A stretch of 34,954 bases of DNA from an uncultured Flammeovirgaceae bacterium (GTDB lineage: Bacteria > Bacteroidota > Bacteroidia > Cytophagales > Cyclobacteriaceae). The DNA lies in the NCBI GenBank assembly GCA_913045135.1, contig CAJWQD010000022.1:1-34954 (forward strand). Reading direction: 5' to 3'. The translations under genes were made by a program, and so were the position numbers. Below the pieces are notes generated by a model. That model was not told the DNA's origin, did not search any database, and saw only the letters and a program-made list of their open reading frames with translations. Of the stretch, positions 16,609-25,110 are shown piece by piece. Position 1 is the stretch's first letter. Every line of letters starts with the position of its first letter.

Positions 16609-17721
16609 ATGGAAAGTTTTATTGTATCGGCTCGGAAGTACAGACCCTTGGGGTTTAGTGAGGTAGTAGGGCAAGGCCATATTATTACTACATTAAAGAA
16701 TGCTATTGAGCAAAATCAATTGGCACAAGCATTGTTATTTTGCGGGCCTAGAGGGGTTGGGAAAACAACATGTGCTAGAATTTTATCCCGAATGATTAAT
16801 GGATTTAAAGCTCAAAATGGGGATGTAAATACTGCCAATTTAAATATCTATGAATTAGATGCTGCATCTAATAATTCAGTTGAAGATATTCGTAATCTCA
16901 TTGATCAGGTTCGCTATCCACCCCAGGAAGGGAAATATAAAGTTTATATTATTGATGAGGTGCACATGTTATCCAACCAAGCGTTCAATGCCTTTTTAAA
17001 AACACTTGAAGAACCACCTTCATATGCGATTTTCATCTTAGCCACTACAGAAAAATATAAAGTTATACCAACCATCTTGTCAAGATGTCAGATTTATGAT
17101 TTCAATAGAATTGAAATCGAAGATATTGTAGGCCAATTAAGAAAGATAGCAAAAGAAGAAGAAATTAGTTTCGAAGATGATGCCTTACACCTAATTGCAC
17201 AGAAGTCAGATGGGGCTTTGCGAGATGCGCTGTCTATGTTTGATTTGATTGTCACCTTTTCTTCCACTAAAAGAATCACTTATCAAAATACGATTACCAA
17301 TCTGCATATTCTTGATCACGATTATTATTTTAAGCTTTTGGATCTATTTTTAGAGCAAAATATATCTCCCACTTTGATGTTGTTTGATGAAATACTAAAA
17401 AAAGGATTTGATCCTCATAATTTTCTGATTGGTTTGGCACAACACTTTAGAAATTTATTGGTTTGTCAAAATCCAGTAACTTTAGTTTTGTTAGAAGTCT
17501 CGGAGAATGTTAAAAATAAATTTAAAGATCAAGCTAAAAGGTCGTCTGCTTCATTTTTGCTTTCGGGGTTAAGTATGATTAATCAATTTGATCAGGGTTA
17601 TAAACAGAGTAAAAATCAAAGGCTTCACATTGAGCTTTGCTTAATGAAACTATCCCAACTTGATCGAGTTTTCATCTTGTCACCACCTAAAGAAGATGTA
17701 AAAAAAAAAGTCTTAACTTAG
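16609..17721 (+). CDS. dnaX: DNA polymerase III gamma (clamp-loader ATPase), zero-frame product of dnaX
   Basis: 370 residues covering domains I-III. Walker A GPRGVGKT is at 46-53, Walker B DEVH at 116-119 and the sensor 1 segment LSRCQ follows. It loads the sliding clamp at the replication fork. The zinc module that sits between Walker A and ELDAASNN in many DnaX proteins is replaced by a short loop without cysteines (about 65-78). The frame ends at TAG 17719-17721, four codons after a run of ten A, just where domain III ends. A shorter gamma-like product would result, as in E. coli and Thermus. The long form continues in the -1 frame. Confidence 0.92.
   Translation: MESFIVSARKYRPLGFSEVVGQGHIITTLKNAIEQNQLAQALLFCGPRGVGKTTCARILSRMINGFKAQNGDVNTANLNIYELDAASNNSVEDIRNLIDQVRYPPQEGKYKVYIIDEVHMLSNQAFNAFLKTLEEPPSYAIFILATTEKYKVIPTILSRCQIYDFNRIEIEDIVGQLRKIAKEEEISFEDDALHLIAQKSDGALRDALSMFDLIVTFSSTKRITYQNTITNLHILDHDYYFKLLDLFLEQNISPTLMLFDEILKKGFDPHNFLIGLAQHFRNLLVCQNPVTLVLLEVSENVKNKFKDQAKRSSASFLLSGLSMINQFDQGYKQSKNQRLHIELCLMKLSQLDRVFILSPPKEDVKKKVLT
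17700..17710 (+). promoter_or_regulatory. Slippery A-run in dnaX (candidate frameshift or transcription-slippage site)
   Basis: Ten A residues (17700-17709) followed by G. In the zero frame the codons are GTA AAA AAA AAA GTC TTA ACT TAG. Moving back one base, or adding one A in the mRNA, opens the frame that reads to 18362. I see no Shine-Dalgarno-like stimulator just upstream and no strong stem within about 40 bases downstream, which favours RNA polymerase slippage, as in Thermus dnaX, over the stimulated ribosomal type of E. coli. A homopolymer length error remains possible. Confidence 0.7.
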
Positions 17722-18362
17722 GAGATCAATCGGCGCCTTTTCAAAAAACATCGTCAAAAGATATTGAGGATGACAAAAAAGAAAGGCCAGAAAGTCAATT
17801 GGTGGTTAAACAAGCCTCAAGGGAAACCCTGAAATTAAGCACTGAGAGTCCATCTATTAGTCAAAAAGATACCTCAGAGAGTGCTCTAAAAGCAAATCCT
17901 GACATTGTAACCCCGACACATACAGAAACTCCTTCGATTTTTAAGAAAAAAAAAGATCAGATGCCAAAAGGGGTAGAGACGAAAGTATTGAAAAATGAAG
18001 CATTTACAGAAGATCAACTTCAAGATGCTTGGAAGCATTTTATTGAATTACGTAAAAAGAAAGTGGTGAGTGAAATGGAACAGCTTATCCTGACACGTCA
18101 AATGACTAAAAAAGGAATGAATGCTCTTGTAATGTTAAATAGCCCTTTAGAGATTGCAATATTGGATCGAATTGAGGTTGATTTAGTTAATTTTTTAAGA
18201 GAAGCCCTATCCAATGATAAGTTAGTTGTTCAAAAAGAAATTAGAGAGGACTCTAAAAAAGAGAGAATTTTTACCAGTAAGGATAAATATGATTACATGT
18301 TGAAAGAGCAGCCTCTACTTCAAAAATTAAAAGATAAATTGGGACTAGATTTCGAGTATTAG
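17709..18362 (+). CDS. dnaX: Tau-specific C-terminal part of DnaX (-1 frame)
   Basis: From the slippery run this frame is open without a stop for 217 codons. It begins KSLNLGDQS, runs through a polar Lys/Ser/Glu-rich linker and ends in a folded segment typical of Bacteroidota tau: an AWKHF motif, a central part with LREALSN, and the end LLQKLKDKLGLDFEY. Joined to the gamma part it gives a 584-residue tau of normal length. Tau binds the polymerase alpha subunit and helicase. Treating it as a separate gene from the TTG at 17799 would leave a protein with no start of its own and no independent function. Its stop overlaps that of the convergent transglycosylase gene. Confidence 0.8.
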   Translation, partial: SLNLGDQSAPFQKTSSKDIEDDKKERPESQLVVKQASRETLKLSTESPSISQKDTSESALKANPDIVTPTHTETPSIFKKKKDQMPKGVETKVLKNEAFTEDQLQDAWKHFIELRKKKVVSEMEQLILTRQMTKKGMNALVMLNSPLEIAILDRIEVDLVNFLREALSNDKLVVQKEIREDSKKERIFTSKDKYDYMLKEQPLLQKLKDKLGLDFEY

Positions 18363-20107
18363 TTGGGACTAACTTTAAGCTTGTCTCCGATAAAGATTAT
18401 ATCATTAATGCGTTTATTAAGTATCATTAGTTCCTTGACTGTCATATTATGCTCATTAGCAATACTATAGAAAGAGTCCCCTTCTTTAACTGTGTAAATG
18501 TTGTTTTTCTTAGATTTAGGTGTTTCTTTTTGAGTTGAGAAAATATAAAGATCTTGACCAATGTATAAGACTTCATTTTCATTGATTTTGTTAAAGGTTT
18601 TTAGGTCATTTATTGACACATTATATTTTTGAGCAATAGACCAGAGTGATTCTCCTACCACGACAGTATGAATATTTTTGATTTCCGATATTTTTTTCTT
18701 ACCCAGAGTAGATTTATGAAGAGTTTTTTCTGACTTGCCTGATCGATCTTCGATATCAGTATTTGAAGAAATAATCTCTTTGTTAATTGCGATTTCATCG
18801 TTTTTCTCTGATTTATAGTATTGAATGGGTATTTTTTTTGGTCTTTTCGCATTGAGCCATAAGACCCTATTAATATCTATTTTTTCGTTTGAATTGATGC
18901 GATTCATAATCATTAATCTATTAAGTCTCACAGCATATTTTTGAGAAATAGACCAAAGTGTTTCGAATTTTTTTACGACATGGAAACCAATTTTCGATTT
19001 GGATTTTTTCTTTTCTAGGTAGTAAATAGTATTCGGTTTTATTGAATCTTTAGGCTTTATGTCATTGTATTTTATAAACAGATTAGTTGGAATTTCCAAC
19101 TCAGCAGCTAAAGAGTTTAGGTTATTAGAATTACCTGATATAATAGCTGTTAAGCCATTATATTTCAAGTACTTTGAATCAACATCTAAAAGGGCTTTTA
19201 GCATTTTAGAGGGAAATATTTTTTTTTCAATCTTGATTTTTTTGACATGTGTATCGTTTTCAATTTCCGGGACGATTTGGGATATCGTTTTATTTTTGAT
19301 TTTATTATAAGTTGGAATTAATACCGTATAATTTTTATTTTTTGGAATTTCTCCATAAAGTATCCATTTATTATAGGTTTTGACCATATCAACGTCAAGG
19401 TCAAATTGCTTGGCGATCTGACTTAAGGTTTTACTGGCACCTTCGTTAAATTCAGTCAGACGTAAGTTTTGAGAATGCTTGTCCTTGACTCGATCTTGAA
19501 AGGCAATTTTATGAGCGATGAATTTCTTCACATACCAATGGGTAGAAGAATTAATTTCCAATTTTCTATCACCATATTTTGATTTGTTCATATATTTCCT
19601 AGCACCTCCCATTCCCGCTTGATAGGCAGACATTGCATAAATCCAATTGTCCACTAAGAAGTTATGTCTTTTAAGATATTTAGCAGCGCCTCGTGATGAA
19701 GCGACGATATTTTTTCTTTCGTCTATCCGTTTATCAACACGTAATCCCACTTCGCGTGCTGTGAAATCCTTAAATTGCCAAAATCCAACGGCATCTGCAG
19801 AGGATACGGCATCTGAGATTAATCCGCTTTCCTGGATGGCAAGGTATTTGAAATCTTCGGGAACCCCTTCTTCTTTAAGAACACGTTCTATAACCGGAAA
19901 ATAAAGAAGCATACGATCTACTTTCATTTGGTAGTACTTAGGACTGCTTGTCAGTGCATTGACTTGTTTCTGTATTTCATTCATTACATTTTTAGACAAA
20001 AAAAGTTTCATATTACCAAATTCAACTTCTCTAGTGACCCGAGGGGTATCATTGGAGAGAAGAATGAGTGCATTTAGAAGGCATATTATGAAAAAATTAA
20101 TCCTCAT
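18359..20107 (-). CDS. Membrane-bound lytic murein transglycosylase with three LysM domains (MltD-like)
   Basis: 582 residues. A signal peptide covers about 1-19. The SLT catalytic domain is at about 60-210 with E93 in AIQESGL as the acid/base, followed by GFWQF at 108-112 and the AYQAG motif at 161-165. Three LysM peptidoglycan-binding domains follow at about 376-419, 480-523 and 538-579, and a degenerate LysM-like stretch may lie at about 215-265. It would cleave the MurNAc-GlcNAc bond to form 1,6-anhydro ends during wall turnover. The start codon overlaps the stop of the O-methyltransferase by four bases (ATGA), so translation is probably coupled. Its stop overlaps that of dnaX tau. Confidence 0.9.
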   Translation of the reverse strand: MRINFFIICLLNALILLSNDTPRVTREVEFGNMKLFLSKNVMNEIQKQVNALTSSPKYYQMKVDRMLLYFPVIERVLKEEGVPEDFKYLAIQESGLISDAVSSADAVGFWQFKDFTAREVGLRVDKRIDERKNIVASSRGAAKYLKRHNFLVDNWIYAMSAYQAGMGGARKYMNKSKYGDRKLEINSSTHWYVKKFIAHKIAFQDRVKDKHSQNLRLTEFNEGASKTLSQIAKQFDLDVDMVKTYNKWILYGEIPKNKNYTVLIPTYNKIKNKTISQIVPEIENDTHVKKIKIEKKIFPSKMLKALLDVDSKYLKYNGLTAIISGNSNNLNSLAAELEIPTNLFIKYNDIKPKDSIKPNTIYYLEKKKSKSKIGFHVVKKFETLWSISQKYAVRLNRLMIMNRINSNEKIDINRVLWLNAKRPKKIPIQYYKSEKNDEIAINKEIISSNTDIEDRSGKSEKTLHKSTLGKKKISEIKNIHTVVVGESLWSIAQKYNVSINDLKTFNKINENEVLYIGQDLYIFSTQKETPKSKKNNIYTVKEGDSFYSIANEHNMTVKELMILNKRINDIIFIGDKLKVSPN

Positions 20108-20742
20108 CTTTTCCTTAGAATCATTAAACCATCTCGAATGGGCAGCAAAAGGTTATCAACTCTAGCATCTTGGTTGATAAAATTGTTAAATAATTTCAAG
20201 GACTTCGTTTTTTTATCTGTTTGATTTTCATCAGTAACTTTTCCATCCCACAACACATTATCGACAATGATAAAACTTTTGGGATTTAATTTTGGCATTA
20301 CCATCTCGTAATAGTTTATATAATTTTCTTTATCTGCATCAATAAATACCAGATCCCAGCAGGCTTCGAGTTTTGGGATAATTTTAAAAGCATCACCGGT
20401 TTTGATAATGATTTGGTGATTGAAACGTGATTTTGAGAAATGAGCTTTTGCCCTCTCAGTAATTTCTTCATTAATGTCAATGGTTGTAATCATACCATCT
20501 GAGGCTAATCCTTCAGCCAAGCAAAGAGTTGCATAGCCAGTGAAGGTCCCAATTTCAAGAATTTGTCGAGGTTGCAGCATATGGCTTAAAAAGGAAAGAA
20601 GTCTTCCTTGATAATGTCCGCTGAGCATCCTTGGATTTAAGACGTGAAGATAGGTGTCTCGGGCAATTTCCTTTAACAAGGGATTTTCGGTTGAACTATT
20701 ATCTTCTACATATTGTCTAATGTTGTCTGGAAGGAAGTTCAT
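20104..20742 (-). CDS. SAM-dependent O-methyltransferase (methyltransferase family 3)
   Basis: 212 residues, the usual size for COMT-like class I methyltransferases. The SAM-binding motif EIGTFTGYA starts at 63, an acidic residue follows the second strand in TTIDIN, and the metal/catalytic motif FIDADKENY is at 133-141. An N-terminal helix pair and the loop with the Lys-rich insert are also typical. By family it methylates a catechol-like hydroxyl with Mg2+; the substrate is unknown. It starts 23 bases after the M16 peptidase and overlaps the transglycosylase start. Confidence 0.88.
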   Translation of the reverse strand: MNFLPDNIRQYVEDNSSTENPLLKEIARDTYLHVLNPRMLSGHYQGRLLSFLSHMLQPRQILEIGTFTGYATLCLAEGLASDGMITTIDINEEITERAKAHFSKSRFNHQIIIKTGDAFKIIPKLEACWDLVFIDADKENYINYYEMVMPKLNPKSFIIVDNVLWDGKVTDENQTDKKTKSLKLFNNFINQDARVDNLLLPIRDGLMILRKR

Positions 20743-20765
20743 ATTTTATAATTAAATCTGGTGAA

Positions 20766-21998
20766 TTAATGAGGCATAAAAGTTAATGAACTCATTTGAT
20801 CAAATACCAATGCTTCTTCCGCAATTTCTCTGAGTTCAATGGCAGTAATGAGATCAATCTGTTTAAAAACTTCATCCAAAATGGGAATCTTATTTAGATC
20901 TAAAAGACTTTTTGCCATCATCAACATCATGGCGTTGTTATTCTCTTCAGACATCGCCATTTGTCCTTGTAGTTGCACTTTGGCAGCATGGAGTTGTCCC
21001 TCACTTAGTGTTTGAATTTGAAGTTTTTTAATTTCTTTAAGAACTAGTGATTTACTCTTATTAAAGTTGGTGGGATCTGTTGCAAAACCAATATTGAAAA
21101 GCCCAACATCCGTGTAGGTTAAAAACTGGGCTTCCACTCCGTAAACAAATCCGTATTTTTCTCGAAGACTCAAGTTTAGTCTTGAGTTCATCGCCGGACC
21201 ACCGAGAATATTCGTTAATAAAAAAAAAGGAATGCGCTTGGGGTCATGTAGGCTGTACGTCGGCAATCCCATAAGATGATGTACTTGTGATATTTCTCTA
21301 TTTTTCACTTGATGATTTGGTTGATAAGTATTAAAAACAAGCCTTTCTTGTACGTTGATTTTTGCCTCTATGGGAGCAAAATACTTATTTATTAGATGAG
21401 TTATTTTTTTTGATGGAATATTACCTAGACTTGAAAATACAATTTTTTTAAAATCTATATGTGCTTCAATAAATCGGATAAAATCAGCTTGCGAGATTGC
21501 TTTGACAGATTGCTCTGTTCCTAAAATATTACATCCTAAAGGATGTTTATTGAAGATGACTTCATCAAACTCATCCATAATTGCATCTTCCGGCGTATCT
21601 TGATACATTGCCATTTCTTCAAGAATCACTTGACGTTCTTTTTCAATTTGGTTCTTTGGAAAAGCCGAATTGAATACAATATCAACGAGCAGTTCAACGG
21701 CTTTTTCTATATGGACATCTAAAATGGAGGCATAGAAGCAAATTTTTTCTTTCGTGGTGTATGCATTGAGTTCTCCTCCAAGCGATTCTAATCTATTTAT
21801 AATATGAAATGATTTTCTTTTGTGGGTTCCTTTGAAAGACATATGTTCCCAAAAATGGGTAATACCTTTTTGGGAATTTTCTTCATCTCGACTACCAATA
21901 TCCAACATGATACCCACATGTGCTATTTTGGTGTAATTGATTTCTTTATGAATAGTTCTTATCCCATTGGATAACTCGTGGTAATAATTTTTTTGCAT
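20766..21998 (-). CDS. M16-family zinc metallopeptidase (insulinase-like)
   Basis: 410 residues. The inverted zinc motif H48-F-W-E51-H52 is followed 76 residues later by E128 in ILEEM, giving the full HxxEH-(76)-E site. The N-terminal domain starts with the family pattern NGIRTI...GIMLDIGSRDE, and the C-terminal M16 domain includes a GG-P-A-M-N-S-R-L motif. Single-unit proteins of this size in Bacteroidota act as processing-peptidase-like enzymes; no signal peptide is seen, so it should be cytoplasmic. It heads an apparent three-gene operon with the O-methyltransferase and transglycosylase. Confidence 0.9.
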   Translation of the reverse strand: MQKNYYHELSNGIRTIHKEINYTKIAHVGIMLDIGSRDEENSQKGITHFWEHMSFKGTHKRKSFHIINRLESLGGELNAYTTKEKICFYASILDVHIEKAVELLVDIVFNSAFPKNQIEKERQVILEEMAMYQDTPEDAIMDEFDEVIFNKHPLGCNILGTEQSVKAISQADFIRFIEAHIDFKKIVFSSLGNIPSKKITHLINKYFAPIEAKINVQERLVFNTYQPNHQVKNREISQVHHLMGLPTYSLHDPKRIPFFLLTNILGGPAMNSRLNLSLREKYGFVYGVEAQFLTYTDVGLFNIGFATDPTNFNKSKSLVLKEIKKLQIQTLSEGQLHAAKVQLQGQMAMSEENNNAMMLMMAKSLLDLNKIPILDEVFKQIDLITAIELREIAEEALVFDQMSSLTFMPH

Positions 21999-22103
21999 CT
22001 GTTGATTAATAAATCTAGTTTTTTGACTAAAATATTTTATTTCATAATTAGTTAGTTTAGCATAATTGTTATTGGATCATTGAATTCACTAATTTAGCTA
22101 AAA

Positions 22104-23090
22104 ATGAATCCTCATCGCATACTTATTATTCAAACTGCTTTTATTGGTGACGTGGTTCTTGCCACGCCATTGATTACACAAATGCGATTATTTTTCCCAA
22201 AAGTAGTTATAGATTTTTTGGTTAGGAAAGGAAATGAAGGCTTGCTAGCCGAAGATGCGAGAATACAAAACATTTTAATCTGGGATAAAAAAGAGAAAAT
22301 CAAGAATTTAATTAAACTTATTAAACAGATTAGAAAAGTAAACTATGATGTAGTTATAAATGTTCAAAGATATTATTCTATGGGTCTACTGACTTTTCTT
22401 TCCCATGCTAAAGTCAAGATAGGTTTTGATAAAAATCCCTTTTCTTGGAGCTTTGATCACACCACAGCTCATTCATTTATGCATCGAATTCATGAGGTGG
22501 ACCGGAATCTGGGATTATTGAAGCCCTTTGGTAATATTTCTAAGCTGAAGCCAGAATTAAAGCTGAGTAAAGCTACTTTTGCGTCTATTAGAAAGTACAA
22601 AACAACACCTTACATTACCATAGCACCGGCTTCTATATGGAAAACTAAGCAGTTCCCTTTACATAAGTGGATTACTTTTATAGAAGCCATTGAATCCCAG
22701 TTGATTATTTATATCATCGGTGGTCCTGATGATAAGAAATTAGGAAATGAGATCCATCAAAAAACCCATGAGGGCGTAGTAAACCTATGCGGAAATTTAA
22801 ATTTGCTGCAGTCGGCTGCGTTGATGGAAGGGGCATTGATGAATTATATGAATGATTCGGCACCTATGCATTTAGCCTCAGCCATGAATGCTCCGACAAC
22901 TGCGATATTTTGTTCAACCATTCCCGCTTTTGGTTTTGGGCCATTAGCTGATAACTGTATGGTAATTGAGAGCTCTCAAAAATTAATTTGCCGCCCTTGT
23001 GGAATCCATGGATCGAAGGCCTGTCCTGAAAAACATTTTAATTGTGCTGAAAAAATTCAAGTTAAATCCCTTTTAAAACGAATTTATTAG
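22104..23090 (+). CDS. Glycosyltransferase family 9 (heptosyltransferase-like)
   Basis: 328 residues in a GT-B arrangement. The N-terminal RILIIQTAFIGDVVLATPLI matches the family's first strand and loop, and the C-terminal donor site has DSAPMHLASAM. A Cys-rich tail (PCGIHGSKACP, then FNCAE) is common in Bacteroidota members. By family it adds heptose or a related sugar to the lipopolysaccharide inner core in the cytoplasm before export. No other LPS gene is adjacent. It is divergent from the M16 peptidase with a 105-base spacer. Confidence 0.88.
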   Translation: MNPHRILIIQTAFIGDVVLATPLITQMRLFFPKVVIDFLVRKGNEGLLAEDARIQNILIWDKKEKIKNLIKLIKQIRKVNYDVVINVQRYYSMGLLTFLSHAKVKIGFDKNPFSWSFDHTTAHSFMHRIHEVDRNLGLLKPFGNISKLKPELKLSKATFASIRKYKTTPYITIAPASIWKTKQFPLHKWITFIEAIESQLIIYIIGGPDDKKLGNEIHQKTHEGVVNLCGNLNLLQSAALMEGALMNYMNDSAPMHLASAMNAPTTAIFCSTIPAFGFGPLADNCMVIESSQKLICRPCGIHGSKACPEKHFNCAEKIQVKSLLKRIY

Positions 23091-23130
23091 CATTTTTATC
23101 TAGATTAAAATGAATTAAAATTCAGTTACT

Positions 23131-24420
23131 ATGAGATATCACAAGATAGATACCCGACTTTTTGTTGAAAATAGGCAGCGATTAAGTGAGTATCTACTCC
23201 CTAATTCAGTGGTAATACTACTATCTAACGATCGAATGCCGACAAATGCTGATGGCATCCTACCGTTTAAACAAAACAGCAATTTATTTTATTTGACGGG
23301 TATTGATCAAGAAGATTCATTTTTGGTATTCGCTCCTGACCATCCAAATGAGAAAATGAGAACACAACTTTTTCTGAAAGAGACCAATGCGCATATTGCT
23401 GTATGGCAGGGTCATAAATTATCAAAGTCAGAGGGCACTGCCTTATCAGGAATTGAGGAGATTCACTGGTCTTCTAAATTTGAAACCTCTTTAAAAGAGG
23501 TCCTGACGCAATGCGATCGCGTTTATTTATATCAAAATGAACATATAAGAGCTGATACGAAAGTTCAAATGGCTAATGAGCGTTTTACTCAAAAACTCAA
23601 GAACGACTATGCATTGCATCAATTTAAACGTTTAGCACCTTTATTATATGATCTTAGAATGATCAAATCTGATGTTGAAATCGATTTAATTAAAGAAGCT
23701 TGTCGCATCACAGAGTTGGGATTCCGTTCTGTTTTACCTTTTGTCAGGCCAGATATTTGGGAATTTGAGGTTGAGGCAGAATATTCTTATCATTTTTTAA
23801 GAAACAGAGCTACGGGATTCGCATATGAGCCAATCATCGCAGGGGGTGCTAATACCTGTACTTTACATTATACGGTGAATGATCAAAAATTGAAATCTGG
23901 TGATTTATTGCTTATGGATGTGGGGGCGAATTATGGGAATTATAATGCTGATATGACGCGAACCATTCCCATAAACGGAAAATTTTCTGCGAGACAGAAA
24001 CAGATATATAATGCTGTACTTCGGGTTAAAAATGGAGCAACGGATCTGTTGCGTCCAGGGTGCTTAATTTCTGAATATCATTTAAAAGTTGGGACGATGA
24101 TGACCGAAGAACTTTTGACTCTTGGCTTATTGACTCCAAAAGAGGTAAAAAAACAAGATTCAAAATGGCCCGCCTACAAAAAATATTTCATGCATGGAAC
24201 TTCACATCATTTAGGATTAGATGTTCATGATGTTGGGATTACAAACAAAAAAGTTGCCGCGGGGATGGTTTTTACCGTGGAGCCAGGTATTTATTTACCA
24301 GAAGAAGGATTTGGAATTCGGCTAGAGGATGATATTTTCATAGCAGAAAATGAAAATATTAACTTAATGGAAGATATCCCTATTGAAATAGAAGAGATAG
24401 AAGATTTAATGAACCGATAA
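23131..24420 (+). CDS. pepP: Xaa-Pro aminopeptidase (M24B)
   Basis: 429 residues. The N-terminal creatinase-like domain (about 1-165) contains the F-x-Q-x-x-x-F-x-Y-L-T-G motif of aminopeptidase P. The catalytic pita-bread domain has the five metal ligands: D263, D274, H359 in HGTSHHLGLDVHD, E384 in TVEPG and E399 in RLEDD, with H355 as the accessory His. It would remove the N-terminal residue preceding proline using two Mn2+ ions in the cytoplasm. It begins 40 bases after the GT9 gene and precedes DUF4290 by 31 bases, in the pepP-DUF4290-murA order. Confidence 0.93.
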   Translation: MRYHKIDTRLFVENRQRLSEYLLPNSVVILLSNDRMPTNADGILPFKQNSNLFYLTGIDQEDSFLVFAPDHPNEKMRTQLFLKETNAHIAVWQGHKLSKSEGTALSGIEEIHWSSKFETSLKEVLTQCDRVYLYQNEHIRADTKVQMANERFTQKLKNDYALHQFKRLAPLLYDLRMIKSDVEIDLIKEACRITELGFRSVLPFVRPDIWEFEVEAEYSYHFLRNRATGFAYEPIIAGGANTCTLHYTVNDQKLKSGDLLLMDVGANYGNYNADMTRTIPINGKFSARQKQIYNAVLRVKNGATDLLRPGCLISEYHLKVGTMMTEELLTLGLLTPKEVKKQDSKWPAYKKYFMHGTSHHLGLDVHDVGITNKKVAAGMVFTVEPGIYLPEEGFGIRLEDDIFIAENENINLMEDIPIEIEEIEDLMNR

Positions 24421-24451
24421 TTCTTTTAAAATACCTATTTTTACCTATAAT

Positions 24452-25108
24452 ATGGAAGCGATGGAATATAATACAGAACGTAAACATTTAATTTTACGCG
24501 AATATGGCAGAAATGTGCAGCGAATGGTCACTTATCTAGCCACAATTGAAGATCATGAAAAGCGTAATAGTTATGCTGCCACATTGGTTGAGCTGATGAA
24601 AAGCATTAATCCTAACGTGAAAGACGTACCTGAATATGATCATAAAGTATGGGACGACTTATTCATTATCTCTGAATTCCAGTTGGATGTGAAAGGTCCT
24701 TATCCACCACCGGCTCCCGAAGTTTTGGTTAAAAAGCCAGATAGAGTAGCCTATAAATACAACAAAATAAAATTCAAGCATTATGGGCGTAGTTTGGAAA
24801 TACTAATCGAAAATGCCATGAAGCTTTCTGAAGAGAAAGAAATTAAAGGAGCTGTGGTATCGATTGGACGTCTTATGAAATCATTTTATCAGACCTGGAA
24901 TAAGGAGGAGATCAGTGATCAACTCATTATGAAAACGATAGAGCGATTATCTAATAATCACTTAAAAATGGATCTTGAAGAAGTTACTGAATTTAAACTA
25001 TTCGATTCCTCAAGAAAAGACAATTACAATCGCAGATCAAGACCCTTTCATCAAAATCATCATAAGAATAGAAGGTTAAATCCAAATCAGATCAAACGTA
25101 GACGCTAA
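24452..25108 (+). CDS. DUF4290 protein with basic C-terminal tail
   Basis: 218 residues; an in-frame ATG at 24461 (MEYNTERKHL) fits the usual family start and may be the real one. The body to about 180 is the conserved all-helical-looking DUF4290 domain, including EYGRNVQ and the proline-rich PYPPPAP. The tail from about 185 is rich in Arg, Asn, His and Lys and probably disordered, with a nucleic-acid-binding character. Its function is not established. It lies two bases before murA, a pairing common in Bacteroidota, which hints at a role in wall synthesis or its control. Confidence 0.88.
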   Translation: MEAMEYNTERKHLILREYGRNVQRMVTYLATIEDHEKRNSYAATLVELMKSINPNVKDVPEYDHKVWDDLFIISEFQLDVKGPYPPPAPEVLVKKPDRVAYKYNKIKFKHYGRSLEILIENAMKLSEEKEIKGAVVSIGRLMKSFYQTWNKEEISDQLIMKTIERLSNNHLKMDLEEVTEFKLFDSSRKDNYNRRSRPFHQNHHKNRRLNPNQIKRRR

Positions 25109-25110
25109 TA

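Noticed and set aside
17799-18362. Separate gene from the TTG at 17799
   Set aside because: The same frame is open back to the A-run, and its product is the standard C-terminal part of tau, so it belongs to dnaX.
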